Below, one piece after another: positions 22,722-35,140 of a DNA stretch of 64,000 bases. The position numbers and the translations under genes were made by a program. Within the stretch, counting starts at the first letter, position 1; every line of letters begins with the position of its first letter. Below the pieces are notes generated by a model that saw only the letters and a list, made by a program, of their open reading frames with translations, was not told the origin of the DNA and did no database searches. This stretch comes from Cichorium intybus (lineage: Eukaryota; Streptophyta; Magnoliopsida; Asterales; Asteraceae): the NCBI GenBank assembly GCA_023525715.1, contig CM042016.1, positions 81,265,382-81,329,381 of the forward strand. The letters run 5' to 3'.

Positions 22722-23705
22722 TGACAACGCCTAGTAATATCAAATATTTTAGTCGTTGTTGAGCCCTATTCTTGGTGAATTTATATCATATATGTTATGG
22801 TATTCTCACTTTTTGTGCCAGTGCTTGTTTGGAAAGAAATGATGTAAACAGGGACTAAAAGCGTACAAAATAGAAGAAGTTTAAAGATAAAGATAAAATA
22901 GTCGAATTCGCACGTACGCCGCGGGTATCTACAAGGGCGCGACGCGCTGACTCAGCAATGAGGCGGTGGAGAAGATTCAAATGCCGAAGAAATGGGGATA
23001 AATTAGAACGCGCGCCGCGGAATCTAAGTGCGCGCGGCGCGGTCTTTTATTTTTCAAAACTATAAATAGAGGGTTCTAGGTCGAAAAATGCACCAAAGAC
23101 CTGGCATAGGAACGACTCCCAAGGCTTCTTTGACTCCGAGTTTCAGTTTTCAGTCGACCATAATGGTATTTATGTTTTTCTCTTTTAATTTCCAAGTAGT
23201 TTAGTAGTTTTGGTAGCTTTGGCTAGTGTTATTGGGTGTGACAACCATTGACATTAGTTTTAGTTTCTGAAAGTTTATGTTTTTCTGTTTTGGAACAAGT
23301 TGGATCTGAGTTTTGAATAGTTAATCATTCGGTTAATGTTAAATGCTCTTTTTATGGTTATTATGTTCTAGGATGCATTTGGATGTTTGAATGTTTGATT
23401 GTGTTGATTTGATCTTGATTACTTCTGAATTATACTCTGATTTTAGTAAGTGATTAGGGTTAGTTATTGGTTTTGGTTTTAGTTTAGTTGATGCTTGAGT
23501 TGGAATTGTTGGATGTTTATGATTTTGGGATTGTTTTAGGTAAAAGTCGGAAACTAGATCCTCTGGCTGTAGAGTGACACTACAGTTGGTAATCAGTTGC
23601 CTACCTTGACCACGTAACTCCTGTAGATCGACCCTGACTACCGCTATACTAGTGTGTGTTAGGTTTATTTTACTATTTTTTACCGCACAACGACCTAGGC
23701 GTGTC
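22722..23705 (+). repeat. 3' LTR of the Athila element
   Basis: It matches the 5' LTR over its full length from TGACAACGCC to GGCGTGTC, with scattered substitutions. The final A of the expected TGTCA is not present (GTGTCCGAAA), so either the last base mutated or the junction is eroded. The TATA box TATAAATAGA is at 23061-23070. Confidence 0.93.
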
Positions 23706-23750
23706 CGAAATCAGCATCAAGATTCTGAATTTCAGCAACATCACACACAA
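23706..23750. repeat. Degenerate A-rich minisatellite, right part
   Basis: TTCAGCAACATCACACACAAA continues the pattern seen at 11781-12102, supporting Athila insertion into that tract. Confidence 0.55.
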
Positions 23751-25110
23751 AGAACGAATTTTCAACAAGTTCCATCAAGTCGAAAATGCTACACACAATC
23801 TGATTGTCGTAGTTCCATCAAGTCCAAAATGATACACATAATCTGACTGTCAAAGTTCCATCAAGTTTCATCAACATTTACACAAAAAAACTCATATATT
23901 TTTTATTTCAAGTTTAAAGGTACAAAGATCTTACCTCCGACGTTGAAGAAGGTTGTTGTTAGTAGAACACAGGTCCGATGGTCGGCTAAAGAGGGTTTTT
24001 ATCGGAAGAGCGCTGCTGTCGGTAGATCCTAAATCCGGTCGATGCTGTCAGCGAGTGGTGCAGAAGAGAGACGCTGGTGAGAAGTTCTGCGAGTCGCGCT
24101 TGGCAAGATATGACGGCAACAAGAGAAGGAACTCCAATCAATAGAGAGGAAAAAACAGAGGGAGAAGGAAAACAATGAGGGAGGCAGAAAAAAGATATCG
24201 TGCATTTTTAGGGCATGAAAAAGAACACGCATGAAAAAGAACACATAGACCTCTGCAGACCCAAAAAAGAGCTTGACTTTTCCAACAAAAAGACGTGCAT
24301 TCCTTTTTAGGTATACGGTCTTCTAAAAAAATGGTCTGCAGGGAAAAGGTCTGCCGTCCCGCAGACATAAGAGGTTAAAAGATATTCTAAACTAAAAACA
24401 AACAGCTAAGACCCATCCAACCTGCACTGTCAGAAGTATTTGGCCTTCCACTACTGGGACTACCGACGACCGCCACCTTCCCTCCTTTCATCGCGACCCA
24501 CCATAACTGGAATTGCAAATTGTCAACCACCGCCATCGAGAACTGCCGACCATCTAGACACTCTCTCCTCCACCACATCGACTCTATGTTGAAATCCAAA
24601 ACCCACCATGCCGCCATCACCATGTACCACAACAATCAACTATCACCATCACCAGCCAGCACCATAACAAGTCATCACCATTCACTACCTGAAACAGAAA
24701 CATACACACCAATCACCTCCTTCTACCACATCTTCGTTCTCCTCTCCTGTAACAGCTAACAACCCTAGATATAAACGACACATATCATCGCCTTCTGTCA
24801 CACATTCCTCACCATCGTTACTTTTCCTTTCTATATCTTGTTCTTGATCTAGATATTTAAATGGAGCCACCATCATACCACTACATATCACTATATCTAA
24901 ACCACATTAGCTAACATACATTAACACCCCCTTTCAGAAGCCCTAGATCTAAACCACATTAGTCGACATTCTCGATCCAGCTCTCCAAAATGGTAAGCTC
25001 CTTCTATCGATTTCTTTTTTGCTTTTAATTTCCCATTCATTTTTGTTTCTCGATCCCAAATCTAAATTTTTCCGTATTCATATGATGATGAATGTTTAGT
25101 ATGGCAATGT
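23751..25110. repeat. Tandem duplication, copy 1 (~1360 bp)
   Basis: The unit starts AGAACGAATTTTCAACAAG and ends ...GTATGGCAATGT. The same start recurs at 25111 and the same end at 26475. Copies are nearly identical apart from small indels (for example CGCGACCCACCATAACT is doubled in copy 2 near 25841-25874). The right end carries a promoter-like, pyrimidine-rich stretch with AACCCTAG words and then ATG/GTAAGC at 24990-24998. Confidence 0.93.
24990..24998 (+). promoter_or_regulatory. Start codon abutting a splice donor, copy 1
   Basis: CCAAAATG is followed at once by GTAAGC, a good plant 5' splice site. Exon 1 would contain only the ATG. Upstream lie AACCCTAGATATAAACG and GAAGCCCTAGATC, similar to telo-box elements of plant translation-related genes. 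Copy 1 is cut off by the duplication junction before any acceptor is seen. Confidence 0.4.
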
Positions 25111-26475
25111 AGAACGAATTTTCAACAAGTTCCATCAAGTCCAAAATGCGATTGTCATAGTTCCATCAAGTCCAAAATGATACACACAATCTGATTGTCA
25201 AAGTTCCATCAAGTTTCATCAACATTTACACAAAAAAACTCATATATTTTTTATTTCAAGTTTAAAGGTACAAAGATCTTACCTCCAACGTTGAAGAAGG
25301 TTGTTGTTAGTAGAACACAGGTCCGATGGTCGGCTAAAGAGGGTTTCTATCGGAAGAGCGCTGCTGTCGGTAGATCCTAAATCTGGTCGATGCTGTCAGC
25401 GAGTGGTGCAGAAGAGAGACGCTGGTGAGAAGTTTTGCGAGTCGCGCTTGGCAAGATATGACGGCAACAAGAGAAGGAACTCCAATCAATAGAGAGGAAA
25501 AAACAGAGGGAGAAGGAAAACAATGAGGGAGGCGGAAAAAAGATATCGTGCATTTTTAGGGCATTAAAAAGAACACGCATGAAAAAGAACACATAGACCT
25601 CTGCAGACCCAAAAAAGAGCTTGACTTTTCCAACAAGAAGACGTGCATTCCTTTTTAGGTATATGGTCTTCTAAAAAAAATGGTCTGTAGGGAAAAGGTC
25701 TGCCGTCCCGCAGACATAAGAGGTTAAAAGATCTTCTAAACTAAAAACAAACAGCTAAGACCCATCCAACCTCCACTGTCGGAAGTATTTGGCCTTCCAC
25801 TACTGGGACTACCGACGACCGCCACCTTCCCTCCTTTCATCGCGACCCACCATAACTCGCGACCCACCATAACTGGAATTGCAAATTGTCAACCACCGCC
25901 ATCGAGAACCGCCGACCATCTAGACAGTCTCTCCTCCACCACATCGACTCTATGTTGAAATCCAAAACCCACCATGCCGCCATCACCATGTACCACAACA
26001 ATCAACTATCACCATCACCAGCCAGCACCATAACAAGTCATCACCATTCACTACCTGAAACAGAAACATACACACCAATCACCTCCTTCTACCACATCTT
26101 CGTTCTCCTCTCCTGTAACAGCTAACAACCCTAGATATAAACGACACATATCATCGCCTTCTGTCACACATTACTCACCATCGTTACTTTTCCTTTCTAT
26201 ATCTTGTTCTTGATCTAGATATTTAAATGGAGCCACCATCATACCACCGCATATCACTATATCTAAACCACATTAGCTAACATACATTAACACCCCCTTT
26301 CAGAAGCCCTAGATCTAAACCACATTAGTCGACATTCTCGATCCAACTCTCCAAAATGGTAAGCTCCTTCTATCGATTTCTTTTTGCTTTTAATTTCCCA
26401 TTCAATTTTGTTTCTCGATCCCAAATCTAAATTTTTCCGTATTCATATGATGATGAATGTTTAGTATGGCAATGT
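25111..26475. repeat. Tandem duplication, copy 2 (~1365 bp)
   Basis: Direct repeat of 23751-25110. Only the second copy continues into the unique sequence TGTTCTTTTATATTCCAGGC, a plausible polypyrimidine/acceptor site. Confidence 0.93.
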
Positions 26476-26555
26476 TGTTCTTTTATATTCCAGGCTCAAT
26501 TTTGTCAGAAACATATTGTAAATTGTAGTACTACCTTTTACAATGTTGTTTCATG
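26356..26555 (+). pseudogene. 5' end of an unidentified gene: ATG, intron, short second exon
   Basis: An ATG at 26356-26358 is followed by GTAAGC. About 130 bases downstream TTTTATATTCCAG (ending near 26493) is a good acceptor, after which the frame MAQFCQKHIVNC... continues for ~20 codons to a TGA. The short product shows no recognised domain, and a long TA microsatellite follows at 26593. It may be a gene whose body was lost, a captured promoter fragment, or a non-coding transcript. The splice reading is inference from consensus sites only. Confidence 0.3.
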
Positions 26556-26591
26556 AGAACTTGGCCCCTAAGTGATCACTTTCTGATTTTG

Positions 26592-28310
<1,719 letters not shown>

Positions 28311-29044
28311 TGACAACCAAAGGATGTAAAGAAGACAACCTTTGAAGACTTTGATCCCACTCCGTTTTGGGGAGTTGATGAAGATTGCAAGAGAACCCAA
28401 AGGAGAGTTACTCTATAATGTATCCGCCAACAAGAATAAGGCACAAAGGAATGCTAGTTTCCTTTTGTATTTGTGACTTCTTAACTTTTAAGTGCTAAAC
28501 ACAATTAAGCACTAAAGGAGAAGCACTTCTATACCACTTACACTTGCAAAAGATTTCAAAATACATGCAAGAAGGGGGAGGGGGGGGGGGGGGAGAATGA
28601 GGTGGACGATTTTCATCAAGGAATGGGAGAAAAACTAGTTAGTTTTTTGGTCTTACACTTTCTTATATACCCATATATAAGATCTAAGACGTATACCTTT
28701 ATTAAATATTAAGTGATGGCATGTAAGAAGCATGGGTTGTGTAAGAGAGAGGTTGATAAGTGTCCAAAAACTTGTTAAGTGGAAACCAAAGTGTCCAAAA
28801 AACTTGTACATGACTTATTAAATCATACTATATGTTATAATAACTAGTTTTTACTCTCTCTATTTATTATTTTCATAAAATAATAATTATCTCCTAATTA
28901 AATACAAGAGTTGATTATTTATTAATAATCCTATTAATAATAAATATTCAATATGTGCCAACTTCCTTAAGGTGTGACGCTATAGGATCATATGTTCTTG
29001 GTAAACATCATTCTAAAAGGATTGTTGAGCATATAGATCCAACA
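28311..29044 (-). mobile_element. Probable truncated copia-type LTR
   Basis: Read on the minus strand the right edge is TGTTGGATCTATATGCTCAA (ending at 29044), a typical copia LTR start. Leftwards it is AT-rich with short repeated words (GTCCAAAAACTTGT twice near 28760-28806). The left end is not defined and no target duplication was found. It includes a G-run at about 28566-28596. Confidence 0.35.
28566..28596 (+). repeat. Poly-G tract
   Basis: GGGGGAGG followed by a run of G's; about 27 of ~30 bases are G. It has quadruplex-forming potential. Confidence 0.9.
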
Positions 29045-29177
29045 GTTAAGAATATCTCATGTTGATGCCAAAGGTTTTAATTGGGACTAAAGTTTTTATA
29101 AATATCGAAAATGTTTTTTTGGAGAACCATAAGTTTTTGGAAAATATCTTTAAAAAGGAATGTATAATATGTGGTGT

Positions 29178-29715
29178 TGCACACACACACACACACACTT
29201 ATACATATACTCCTACACACACTCATGCACATACACACATACATTCATACTCATACACACATATACATACTCATACACATACCCATACTTATATAGATAC
29301 ATACACATACTCATACACACACTCATACTCACACTCACACAAACACTCATACTGATACATACACACATACTCATACTCATACCCATATATACATACACAA
29401 ATACACATACACACATACACTCATACTCATACACAAATACACATACTGATACATACAATCAGAATCATACACACACACACATACTCATACATAAACATAT
29501 ACTCATACTCACACACACACAACTCATACTTAGACACACACATTTATATTCCTACTCACACACACACATACACTCATACTTAGACACGTACATACACATA
29601 CTCATAGACACATTCACACTCATACACACACAAACTCATACTTATACACACACACTTATACTCAAACTCATACACACACATACATTCATACTCATACATA
29701 CAAATACTCATACAT
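29178..29715. repeat. Compound CA/CATA/CATACT microsatellite
   Basis: Over 500 bases of ACACAC, ACATAC and CTCATA words occur in irregular order. Several overlapping open frames across it (His-Thr and Val-Cys-rich) are repeat artefacts. Confidence 0.95.
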
Positions 29716-30083
29716 ACGCATAGGAGTATGCATCGGTAATGTGTCACTAAAATGCATGGGTATTGTGTGTGTATCATGCCCAATAGTGGTCAAACACAGG
29801 TTGTCAATATTGTGTCGGTGGTGGAATGTGCGTCAGTACTGTATAACTAAATGGCTTGGGTAAATTGGTCAAATATGGTTAACCGGTGTGCTTGGGTATT
29901 GTGTCGGAAAGAATACACGTCGATATTGTGTTGGAAACATGCGTTGCTATTCCGTCATAAATGAATACCCACAAGGGATGTTCTGACACCCACTTTTTCG
30001 TAGGTATTACGCCGGGAAATCGGTTTACCGACGGATTTACAATGCAATATTCTGTCAGTAATGTGCTTTCCTTTCTAGTAGTG
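29716..30083 (-). mobile_element. CACTA transposon end (partial)
   Basis: On the minus strand the right edge begins CACTACTAGAAAGGAAAGC (ending at 30083), a CACTA-superfamily terminal repeat, followed inward by sub-terminal words of the GTGTCGG / CCGACGGATT / GTCAGTAATG type. The partner end was not found to the left, so it is truncated or rearranged, perhaps by the adjoining microsatellite. Confidence 0.55.
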
Positions 30084-30584
30084 TCAAGTACCATATCACA
30101 CCCTTCTTTAAATAGGTGATCATGGGTTATTTGGAGACTTCACCATCGATATACAATATATGAACACAATAGTTTCTCCCTTAATTCGTGTTATTACTTA
30201 TCGTTCTGATATTTTTTTATTTATATTCTTGAAGATGTATTAATCGAGCTTCACTTCTTCCATATATTTAGTCATTATTGAACAATACCTTCCTTTATCA
30301 TTTTAAAATTCTTTTTTTTTTCCCCACATTTTATCTTCTAACCTTGTAAAATATGTTATCAGATTATATATTCTTAGAAATAACTACCATATATAAAGTA
30401 ATTATTCTTTACAAAATGTTGTTGTAACAATGCCGTCAACGTCTTCACAAACAAATATGCTTTTATAAATATAAAGGCTTCAAAAACATTTATGTAAACT
30501 CTTATCAAAGTTTGAACAAAATTTAATTTTCCGAAAATAATGATATGATTCAAATTTCATATGTAAAAATAGTTGGACCTCTAC
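30084..30584. other. AT-rich intergenic DNA
   Basis: I see no gene or element between the two CACTA-type sequences. Confidence 0.5.
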
Positions 30585-32570
30585 CATCTACAAGAATTAG
30601 GAGCTTTAGGGGTGATATTATTAGCGACGACAGATCTTTAAGGGCTACACTAGCTTCCCTAAAATTGATGTCACCCCTAAAGGGTTTGTTGCCGGTAATG
30701 GCATCCCCCCTAAAGGGGTCTATCCGGTTGCAACCACTTGAACCAATCCTAGCCCTTTAAAATTTTAATATCGGACGGACCAAGTAATAGGGGAAAATTC
30801 CCACGAATTTTTTTTGAGGTCGCCCCTAATGCTCCTGACAGAAAACATCGACCATCAGCTTCCTTCTCATTTTGAATTTTGTTCAACACTCTCTCCTTCA
30901 TAGTTTGCTCCAATCTTTGCGATTAATCCGACCACCGTCGCCATTGCAATCACCGGTAAAAAGCACCACCACCTCCTATCTCCTCGTTTGATCCCCCTTT
31001 GTAGTATTTCATTGTGTGAATAGGTTTTTACAGCCCACCGCCACTCGCCATCCCACCTTCTACCGAAACCGCCACCCTCCCCTTTTTCTCGACGAATTCA
31101 CCATAGCCCTCTACCACTGGTATTACATCTCCAATATTTTATAAAACTTGATTTGTAGCTTATTTGATATGTTTGAAGTTTCTCTTTGGATTGTTAAATC
31201 TTTGATTGTCTTGTCAATGTTTATTTTTAAAGATTTATTGAGACCTAAAATGATTATTGTTGAGACTTAATTGTTAAGATTGTAGTTCGATGTGACTTAA
31301 TTGTTAACGTTGTATCGTATGTTTGATGTTTTCTTTTATTACTGACTATTTAATTGTTATGAACACAATTAGTTAGGACTTAGTATGATGCATTTGATGT
31401 TAAGTTTATGTTGTTATGATATTGTTAGTTTGTTATGTTAAGATATGTTAAAGTTGATTGAAAATTGTTAATGAAATTGTAATTGATTATTTGGAATTTA
31501 CAAGTTATTGAAATTGTTTGGAGTTATTTTGACTTATTTATTGAGAACGTATTTGTTAACGACTTCTTTAAACTACTTTAAAAGTAGCATACTTTTTCTT
31601 TATATGTTGTCATTATTAAATGGCACTATATTTCATATTGCATTTATGTATTCTATTTTATATCTTTCATGCTAGATGAGATTCTTCTTCTGGATCGTTA
31701 TGATGTACTTAATGGCCAATGTCATAGGCCATGGTGGAGATGGACATGGGGATTCGCCACCAGGAGGTTTTGGAAGCCCTGACAAGCATGAGCGGGATGG
31801 TAACTAATAATAAGATTTATTTATTTACTATAACCTCTTTGAGACATGGGCAACGAAGAGACAAGGCAAAAAACATTAACCTCTTTGAGACATTGGCAGC
31901 CAATGGCAAGTGACATCTACCATTTGCTTGGGACAGACTTGCCACGTACACTCTGGTTGGTGACGCGTATAACCTCTTCATCTGTGATGTTGGCGATTAT
32001 ATCTGGAGAGACATCCCGTTAAATAGATCCGTTATGAAAAAAGGTTTCGGAAGCTGAGAAGAATGCCATGTAGCAGCATCTTCCGGTAAATTATATAAAC
32101 AAGTATATTTCATTTGTTTATTTCTGATTGCGTTTTACTTGTCTAACTTTTTTATTTGTAGCCATACTTTGATTTTGATTTGATTGGGAATGATCATAGG
32201 GAAATCTTTGATGGGAGGGCCTTGAAGCTCCGGTAATGAAGCGTTATAGAGGCCGCAAATATACCATCTATATTTACAACAATTTTCTACAATGTTTATA
32301 TATATCAAGCTGCTTATTAAGAACTAAAAGCATTTAAAATAAATAAAAATTAAAAAGGATATTAGACGTGTCACTATTAGCGGCTACGTAGAAACATTAG
32401 GATTGGCACCGGTAGCAATGACACCAGTAGCGGCGACATTTGACCAATAGTGACAAGCTTCTAACGGCGAATTTTTAGCAGCGAAATGTCACCGCTAATA
32501 CTAACAGGGGCGACTTTTGACACTTTTAGGACGACTTTTGTCGCCCCTAATGCCGGTAAACGTCGTAGTG
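30585..32570. mobile_element. Degenerate CACTA element (~2.0 kb)
   Basis: The left end CATCTACAAGAATTAGG (a one-base-altered CACTACAAGAA) and the right end, CACTACGACGTTTACCGG on the minus strand, are followed inward on both sides by TTAGGGGYGAY. Sub-terminal CCCCTAAAGG and AGGGGCGAC words repeat in both orientations, as in En/Spm-like elements. The interior has a promoter-like, C-rich stretch (30860-31130) and a transposon-protein-like remnant (31680-32240). The 3-bp target duplication is not clear. Confidence 0.62.
31677..32240 (+). pseudogene. Possible En/Spm-type protein remnant
   Basis: Broken frames include a Gly/His/Pro-rich stretch (GHGGDGHGDSPPGGFGSP), a block around 31805-31875 reading LFETWATKRQGKK in one frame, and PYFDFDLIGNDHREIF near 32163-32210. 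The last resembles the FDLD segment in plant transposase Ptta/En/Spm-type proteins. Frames are interrupted by stops and probably introns. The identification is weak and rests partly on location inside CACTA ends. Confidence 0.3.
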
Positions 32571-32663
32571 CATTAGGACTTGTTTCTTGAACCCACCTAA
32601 TGAAATTTATGGTTTAACTCCAGACCATATATTGATTAATGAAGTTATATTATGACTAAATAT
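32571..32663. other. Short spacer
   Basis: No feature is seen between the CACTA element and the MITE. Confidence 0.4.
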
Positions 32664-32872
32664 CACTACAAAAAAGAGGAGCAATATGGGCGACGCCATA
32701 CGAGGGAAAATATCACGCCCAATTCTTGCTCGTCGGATGAAGCTCGGGATGGACGAAAAGATTCGATGTCACACAAATCACTGATATGGGAATTAGCGGT
32801 GACACATAACACACGTGTTATATGTCGCTGCTAATACCGGCTTCATCGCTAATTCCCATATTTTTTGTAGTG
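32664..32872. mobile_element. CACTA-type MITE (209 bp)
   Basis: The ends CACTACAAAAAA and TTTTTTGTAGTG are perfect 12-bp inverted repeats, with inner AATATGGG/CCCATATT also inverted. Flanking triplets are TAT and TGT, one base short of a perfect 3-bp duplication. The interior is GC-richer, with GCGGTGAC/GTCGCTGC words. It is non-coding and would need CACTA transposase in trans. Confidence 0.85.
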
Positions 32873-33046
32873 TGTGTATTTTACTTTATAAAAGATAAGT
32901 ATTGGTTAATGCTGATTAAAAAAACATTATAACAACATGTAAAATACTCTTCTACATATACAGAACTTCGTTTACGAGTTACAGCCTATGTCCACTTTCA
33001 ATTTAATGAGTTCTTTTAGATTCTCTTGTAGTTATGAAGTTGTGTG

Positions 33047-33090
33047 GGGGTTTTTTTTTTTTGGGGGGGAGGGGGGGGAGGGGGGTTTCA
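33047..33090 (+). repeat. G-run / T-run / G-run tract
   Basis: GGGGG, a run of about 14 T's, then runs of 8, 8 and 6 G's separated by single A's. It has quadruplex-forming potential and is prone to sequencing error. Confidence 0.9.
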
Positions 33091-33149
33091 ATATAAACAA
33101 AACAACACCCAAACAATGACATCAAAAGTTTGATAAAGTTATTTTGTCA

Positions 33150-33379
33150 CGTAGTTTCAGTTTAAACCAATCACAAAAATGTGTCCGTAGTCGTTTTGAC
33201 TCATCCGATTCTGGTGTCATAATTTATCTTTATATTGGAGACATGCTAATATTGAGTACTAATCAACTTCAAGTTGATGAAATGAAAAACTTGTTGTCAT
33301 CGATGTTTTTCATGAATGACATATGGGGGAAGCTGATGTGATCCTTGGTATTGGGATTAAACGGGTAAACAAGGGTATA
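33150..33379 (+). pseudogene. Ty1/copia reverse transcriptase remnant (left part)
   Basis: The stretch SDSGVIIYLYIGDMLILSTN corresponds to the copia RT catalytic block, where YVDD has become YIGD, so the first catalytic Asp is lost. It continues with NLLSSMFFMND and, across a frame change, the conserved GEADVILGIGI-type text. It is cut at 33379 by a chromovirus insertion; the matching downstream part resumes after 38792. Confidence 0.85.
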
Positions 33380-33705
33380 TGATGGGTAATCAAATAAGAT
33401 GAACGATGATAATGAACACTCAAATGGAAATTGGATTAAACTCAATAAGAAACTCAACACAATAGAGTAAATTGAACCAGGGAAATTCCCTCTCTCTAAG
33501 CCAAATGAGACCTAGAGCCCACAATCGAATCTAAGCATAATTCTTCTTAACAGTCAAACAACCCAACGTCCCTTTTTATTCTTTCTCTCTCCCGTAACAA
33601 CCTCCTTAGCCACTTTTCTTCAATTCCTTTTGTGCCCTTCTAGAATATACCAATAATTCTTTTGGTCCTGAATTCTTTTGTGGTTCCACCTCATGTTCCG
33701 CATCA
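33380..33705 (-). repeat. 3' LTR of the chromovirus (minus strand)
   Basis: 326 bp with TGATG...CATCA ends. The polypurine tract AAATGGAGGGAGTAA (minus strand, 33706-33720) abuts it internally, which identifies it as the 3' LTR. Confidence 0.95.
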
Positions 33706-33720
33706 TTACTCCCTCCATTT
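33706..33720 (-). other. Polypurine tract of the chromovirus
   Basis: AAATGGAGGGAGTAA read on the minus strand lies directly against the 3' LTR, where plus-strand synthesis is primed. Confidence 0.8.
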
Positions 33721-34331
33721 AAAACAGTCATGTCCTCAAGACTGAACTCTGGAAACTGTTGTTGAATAGCAACCATATCCTCCCACGTTGCATCGGTTGG
33801 TGTACCATGCGTCCATTGAATTAACTATTGAGGTACTGATTTTCCGTGAGCTGTAAATGTACGAGTCGCCAAAATAGAAGCCAGGGTCACCGCATCTTCG
33901 TCCGTTACTTCTAACTCCGGTGGTAATGTAGTGTACACGGGTGCATGAACCGCCTTTTTAAGTAACGATACATGAAATACTGGGTGAATCTTTGAGGTTG
34001 GGGGGAGGTTCAACTTATACGCCACTGGACCAATTCGGTCCACTATTTGAAAAGGCCCAAAGAAGCTTGCGGATAATTTCGGATGAATTCGTTTAACGAT
34101 CGAAACCTGTCGATAAGGTTTCAATTTCACGTACACCCATTCACCAACTTGAAAACTAACATCACGACACCTCTTGTCAGCATGTTCCTTCATAACAGAC
34201 TGTGCATTTGCCAAGTGTTGTTTCAATTGTTTCAATGCTTCGTCTCGATCCACCAGCTCAGACAAAACTGCATGTACACGTATCTTACCCGGAACGAATT
34301 GTAATACCGAGGGAGGTTTTCGGCCATACAC
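33721..34331 (-). pseudogene. Chromovirus integrase C-terminus and chromodomain
   Basis: The frame contains the integrase GPY/F-type module (FQVGEWVYVKLKPYRQ; FFGPFQIVDRIGPVAYKL; HPVFHVSLLKK) followed by a chromodomain-like tail. That tail is interrupted by a TAG just after GKSVPQ (about 33822-33824), beyond which the same frame gives LIQWTHGTPTDATWEDM, the aromatic-cage half of a chromodomain. Chromodomains steer integration to methylated histone H3 in this group (established knowledge). A one-base deletion near 34333 separates this frame from the upstream integrase core. Confidence 0.9.
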
Positions 34332-35140
34332 TACTTCAAACGGAGACTTGTCGATCCATGAAAAGACGAATTATACCTAAATTTGGCCCACGGAATCCAC
34401 GTGGACCATGTCCGTGGTTGGTCAACCGCGAAGCAACGCAAATATGACTCTAGACAGTGGTTGACCACTTCTGTTTGGCCATCCGATTCCGGGTGATAGG
34501 CGGAACTCATGCGTAATTGGGTCCCTTGTGAACGAAAAATCTCACGCCAAAAAGAGCTTAAAAACAAAGGGTCCCGGTCACTAACAATTGACTTTGGAAT
34601 ACCGTGGAGGCGGACTATTTCCTTAACAAACACCTCCGCTACCACTTTCGCCGAATAGGGGTGTTTCAGCAGTGGAAAGTGACTGTACTTTGACAAGCGA
34701 TCCACCACCACTAATATCGTATCAAAACCTTTAGATTTAGGAAGACCACCAATGAAATCCATGGATAATTCTTCCGAAACCGCATCAGGAATGGGTAAAG
34801 GCTGTAACAACCCCGCGGGAGCGGTAGAGCTAGCCTTATATTTTTGACATATCTCGCATTCTCTAACAAATTGTTGCACCATTGCTACCATACCCGGCCA
34901 GTACAGGTTCGCTGCCAGACGTCGATAAGTCCGGTAATAACCGGAGTGACCACCGGACGCCGACCGGTGAAATTCCCGTAGCAAGGCTGGAATAAATCGT
35001 GACTGTTTGGAAATTACTAAGCGGTCTTTGTAATGGAGAATACCCTGGCGCACCTCATAACCAGGAAAGTTACCCGGGTTAGACATACAAGCTTCCCGCT
35101 GTTTACGTAAGTCAGCATCGGCCTTCACCTCGTCTAACAA
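34331..35140 (-). pseudogene. Chromovirus integrase core
   Basis: The HHCC zinc site (EFHRSASGGHSGYYRTYRR, then CEICQKYK) and the DDE triad are present: Asp in MDFIGGLPKS, Asp in VSDRDPLF and Glu in DGQTEVVN. The frame begins after an in-frame TAG near 35141, which separates it from RNase H. It ends in altered residues where a one-base deletion shifts the frame (FHGSTSLRLK). The catalytic residues are intact; the breaks around it disable the polyprotein. Confidence 0.93.

Larger units (their letters stand above)
12103..23705 (+). mobile_element. Athila-type Ty3/gypsy LTR retrotransposon (11.6 kb, degenerate)
   Basis: Two direct ~984-bp LTRs bracket, in order, a tRNA-Asp primer site, gag, protease, reverse transcriptase, RNase H and integrase remnants, a spacer, an Athila-type third ORF and a polypurine tract. 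This order and the TGGCGCCGTTGCCGGGGA primer site are typical of the Athila lineage. The coding region holds many stops and frameshifts, so it is dead. The LTRs differ at 7 positions in the first ~140 bases I compared, which makes it older than the elements at 33380 and 47098. No clean 5-bp target duplication is visible (GAACT left, CGAAA right); the last base of the 3' LTR seems altered. Confidence 0.95.

Noticed and set aside
29059..29783. Open frames of up to 187 codons rich in His-Thr-Tyr
   Set aside because: Generated by the CA/CATA/CATACT microsatellite; no start context or domain.
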